Assembly (NCBI GenBank): GCA_049644345.1
Contig: JBARRS010000053.1
Span: forward strand, 1-15,919
Reading direction: 5' to 3'
Length of the DNA stretch: 15,919 nt
Origin: JBARRS01 sp049644345
GTDB lineage: Bacteria > Actinomycetota > Thermoleophilia > Gaiellales > Gaiellaceae
Shown here: positions 13,696-15,919 of the stretch, piece by piece
How positions within the stretch are numbered: the first letter of the stretch is position 1
Layout of the letters: every line of letters starts with the position of its first letter
Made by a program: the position numbers and the translations under genes
Notes under the pieces: generated by a model
The model's input: the letters and a program-made list of their open reading frames with translations, nothing else
The model's database searches: none
What the model was told of the DNA's origin: nothing

Positions 13696-15140
13696 TTGAA
13701 CCCGCCGCCGGAGCTCGAAGTGACGAACCCACCCCGGAACCCGGAGCCGTTGTCGCTGAAGAAGCTCGGCGGGAGCACGACCCCGTTCGTCGCCATCTTC
13801 TCGAGGAAGTGCGGCTTGAGGCCGGTGCACTCCAGCTGGCCGAGCAGCTTCGTTCCCCGGTTCCCGCTGCTGGAGGCCTGGTCCTCGTCCGGCATCTTCG
13901 CGATGAAGACGTCCTGGAGCGTGATCACGTCGGACTCCATCCCGAGCACCTCGGAGATGTGGGTGAGCCGGCGGGAACCGTCGACCAGGCGCGAGATGTG
14001 CACGAGCAGGTCGAACGCGCTCGCGATCTGCTCCCGGATCGCCCGGTGCGGCAGCTCGACGCCCGCGGTCATCACGAGCGTCTCGAGCCGCGCGAGCGCG
14101 TCGCGAGGGGAGTTCGCGTGGATCGTGGTCAGCGAGCCCTCGTGCCCGGTGTTCATCGCCTGGAGCATGTCCAGGGTCTCCGGGCCGCGGACCTCGCCGA
14201 CGATGATCCGGTCGGGGCGCATGCGCAGGGCGTTCCGGACGAGCTCGCGGATGCGGATCTCGCCCTCGCCCTCGATGTTCGCCGGCCGAGCCTCGAGCGG
14301 AATCACGTGCTCCTGCTGGAGCTGGAGCTCGGCCGCGTCCTCGATCGTGACGATGCGCTCGTCGAACGGGACGTAGGCGGAGAGCACGTTCAGGGTGGTC
14401 GTCTTACCGGTGCCCGTTCCGCCCGAGATCAGGACGTTGAGCTTGCCCCGGACGCAGTCCGCGAGGAACTGCGCCGCCTTGGGCGTCATCGTCCCGAAGT
14501 TGATCAGGTCGTCGGCCGTGTACGGGTCGCGCGAGAATTTCCGGATCGTCAGCGTCGGCCCGCGCAGCGAGAGCGGGGGGATGATCGCGTTGACGCGGCT
14601 GCCGTCGGGCAGGCGCGCGTCCACCATCGGCGAGCTCTCGTCGACGCGGCGACCGATCGACGAGACGATCTTGTCGATGATGCGCATCAGGTGCGCCTCG
14701 TCGACGAAGGTCGCCTGCGTCAGCTCGATCTTGCCGCGCCGCTCGATGTAGATGTGGTCGTAGTTGTTGACCATGACCTCGGTGATCGAGTCGTCCCGGA
14801 GGAGCGGCTCGAGCGGCCCGTACCCGAGGATGTCGTCGGTGATCTCGCGTGTGATCTGGCGCCGCTCTTCGCGCGTCAGCGGCGTCCGGTCGAGCGCGAG
14901 CTGCTCTGTGACGGCGCGGAGGACGCGCTCGGACAGATCCTCGTTCGACTTCGTCGTGAAGAGCTGCGGCCCCAGTTTCGCGATGCACGCGTGGTGGATC
15001 CGCGTCTTCAGCTCAGCGTACGGGTCGTTCGAGACCCGCTCTGCGGGCTGCTCGCCGAGGGGCGGCTGCGCGCCGACCTGCTCGGCGACAGAGGCGTTGC
15101 CGTTGTTGTGCTGACTCTTGATCCGGTCGTGGAGGCCCAT
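13692..15140 (-). CDS. cpaF: Tad pilus motor ATPase CpaF/TadA
   Basis: A 482-residue secretion ATPase of the GspE/VirB11 superfamily, CpaF/TadA branch. It forms a cytoplasmic hexamer that powers Flp pilin extrusion and retraction. The N-terminal ~40 residues are a polar linker. The N-terminal domain includes GYGPLEPLLRDDSITEVMVN (106-125), highly characteristic of CpaF. The motor domain has Walker A GGTGTGKTT (240-248), the Asp box IEDAAEL (266-272), Walker B RIIVGEVRGPE (311-321, catalytic Glu316) and the His box TIHANSP (339-345). After ~415 the sequence ends in an unusual Gly/Ser-rich tail (FSDNGSGFRGG onward, 461-482), beyond the usual family end. A clean AGGAG lies six bases before the ATG. 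It overlaps the VWA-TadB start by four bases and follows the CpaE gene after nine. Confidence 0.96.
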   Translation of the reverse strand: MGLHDRIKSQHNNGNASVAEQVGAQPPLGEQPAERVSNDPYAELKTRIHHACIAKLGPQLFTTKSNEDLSERVLRAVTEQLALDRTPLTREERRQITREITDDILGYGPLEPLLRDDSITEVMVNNYDHIYIERRGKIELTQATFVDEAHLMRIIDKIVSSIGRRVDESSPMVDARLPDGSRVNAIIPPLSLRGPTLTIRKFSRDPYTADDLINFGTMTPKAAQFLADCVRGKLNVLISGGTGTGKTTTLNVLSAYVPFDERIVTIEDAAELQLQQEHVIPLEARPANIEGEGEIRIRELVRNALRMRPDRIIVGEVRGPETLDMLQAMNTGHEGSLTTIHANSPRDALARLETLVMTAGVELPHRAIREQIASAFDLLVHISRLVDGSRRLTHISEVLGMESDVITLQDVFIAKMPDEDQASSSGNRGTKLLGQLECTGLKPHFLEKMATNGVVLPPSFFSDNGSGFRGGFVTSSSGGGFK

Positions 15141-15149
15141 GGTCGACTC

Positions 15150-15919
15150 CTACGTCTTCGCGAGTGCCGCGAGAAAGCGGCGGCGCTGCTTCGCCGCCGC
15201 CTGGGCGGTTACGAGGGACTTCGCGAGCTCACGGACGGAGCGCGAGAAGTCGGATTTTCCGTCCGCGAGCACGGCCGGATTGCCTCGGTTGACGGACAGC
15301 GGCACCGCGCGGTCGCTCGGCACCTCGAAGCTGACGGCCAGCTCGAGCGCCGCCTCGACCTCTTTCCGGTTCATGCCGACCTTCGAGTTCGCCCGGTTTA
15401 GGACGATCTTCACCCGGTCGGTCGGGAAGGAGAGAAGGTCGAGCGTCTGGAGGCTGAGCCGGACGTTCTTGATCGTCGGCACGTCCAGGCTCGTCAGGAG
15501 CAGGAGCTCGTCCGTGCGGTCGAGCGTCGCCAGCATCGGCCCGTGGAAGAACGGCGACGTGTCGACGACGATCACGTCGTACGACTCCCGCGCCACCTCG
15601 AGCAGCCGTGCGAGCTTCGCCTCGGTCACGAGCTCCGCGTCCTCAGGGCGCAGCGGCGCCGGGAGGATGTCGAGCCCGGACGCGTGGCGGGTCGTGTAGC
15701 CGCCCAGCTTCTCGGAGTCGAGCTCGCCTGGAGCCGTGACGAGGTCGTAGATCGTCTTCTCGGGCTCGAGACCGAGCATGATCGCGGCGTCGCCGAACTG
15801 GAGGTCGAGGTCGAGCAGCAGCGCCCGCTTGCCCCAGTGCTTGGCGAGCGAGCAGGCCATGTTGGTCGACAGCACCGTCTTGCCTGTCCCGCCCTTGGGC
15901 GAGAAGACGGTGACGATGC
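15150..15919 (-). CDS. cpaE: CpaE/TadZ-like ParA/MinD-family ATPase (5' end outside window)
   Basis: The C-terminal ~256 residues of a deviant-Walker ATPase that places the Tad machine at a cell pole in other bacteria. The frame is open to the window edge, so the start and the usual N-terminal receiver-like domain of CpaE are not visible. The deviant Walker A is SPKGGTGKT (complement of about 15876-15902, lysine KGG before GKT), the A' stretch is LLDLDLQFGDAA, and Walker B is YDVIVVDTSPFF. VPTIKNVRLSLQTLDLL and the strand VKIVLNRANSKVGM are typical of CpaE rather than of chromosome-partitioning ParA. The C-terminus is basic and Ala-rich. It is the first tad gene seen here and precedes cpaF by nine bases, in the standard order cpaE-cpaF-tadB-tadC. 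Confidence 0.9.
   Translation of the reverse strand, partial: IVTVFSPKGGTGKTVLSTNMACSLAKHWGKRALLLDLDLQFGDAAIMLGLEPEKTIYDLVTAPGELDSEKLGGYTTRHASGLDILPAPLRPEDAELVTEAKLARLLEVARESYDVIVVDTSPFFHGPMLATLDRTDELLLLTSLDVPTIKNVRLSLQTLDLLSFPTDRVKIVLNRANSKVGMNRKEVEAALELAVSFEVPSDRAVPLSVNRGNPAVLADGKSDFSRSVRELAKSLVTAQAAAKQRRRFLAALAKT

Noticed and set aside
13696..13830. N-terminal extension of the VWA-TadB frame by 45 codons
   Set aside because: It lies wholly within the cpaF coding sequence, is Arg-rich without family resemblance, and would bury the signal peptide; GTG at 13695 gives a proper signal-like start.
13674..15401. A 575-codon + strand open frame opposite cpaF and the cpaE 3' end
   Set aside because: Asp/Arg/Val-rich composition without motifs; the - strand carries unmistakable CpaF and CpaE motifs.
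1..15919. Search for tRNA, rRNA, CRISPR repeats, transposase or att sites
   Set aside because: No cloverleaf-like element, regularly spaced repeat, transposase motif or flanking direct repeat was recognised by eye; gaps between genes are too short to hold them.

Overview
The window is 15.9 kb of very GC-rich DNA, densely packed with genes. Third codon positions are almost always G or C, GTG and TTG starts are common, and neighbouring genes often overlap by four bases. With a PimA-like glycosyltransferase and the Flp/Tad gene set, this points to an actinobacterium (Actinomycetota). The style suggests a deep lineage such as Thermoleophilia (Gaiellales or Solirubrobacterales), but that is inference from style, not a phylogenetic result. 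I see no rRNA, tRNA, CRISPR array, insertion sequence or phage gene. No gene-free stretch exceeds about 105 bases.

Region 1 (1-1981, + strand) is the 3' end of a phosphate-uptake operon: the C-terminal part of permease PstA, then ATPase PstB, then regulator PhoU, tightly linked. Region 2 (2062-3384, +) is a lone flavin disulfide oxidoreductase with a probable leaderless promoter. It keeps the redox-active cysteine pair but has Tyr where the family usually has the catalytic His.

Region 3 (3397-9388) looks like envelope-lipid metabolism. Three + strand genes are joined by GTGA overlaps: a PimA-like GT4 mannosyltransferase, a PlsC-type acyltransferase with an unusually long insert, and a PAP2/Aur1-like membrane phosphotransferase. 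The last runs tail-to-tail, with a 79-base overlap, into a - strand HpnA-like sugar epimerase/reductase. A divergent pair of UPF0104/LPG-synthase-type flippase-like membrane proteins follows on the + strand. Together they could build, acylate and move a glyco(phospho)lipid, but no substrate can be read from the sequence.

Region 4 (9393-15919, - strand) is most of a Tad (tight adherence, type IVc pilus) operon, transcribed from the right edge leftward: CpaE/TadZ ATPase (5' end outside the window), CpaF/TadA motor ATPase, a fusion of an exported von Willebrand A domain to a TadB platform protein, TadC, and a 481-residue all-coiled-coil protein. A strong intrinsic terminator follows. The VWA-TadB fusion and the terminal coiled-coil gene are the most unusual parts: they suggest a modified pilus machine with a ligand-binding domain tethered to its inner-membrane platform and a long rod-like accessory protein. 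Pilin, prepilin peptidase and secretin genes are not in the window.
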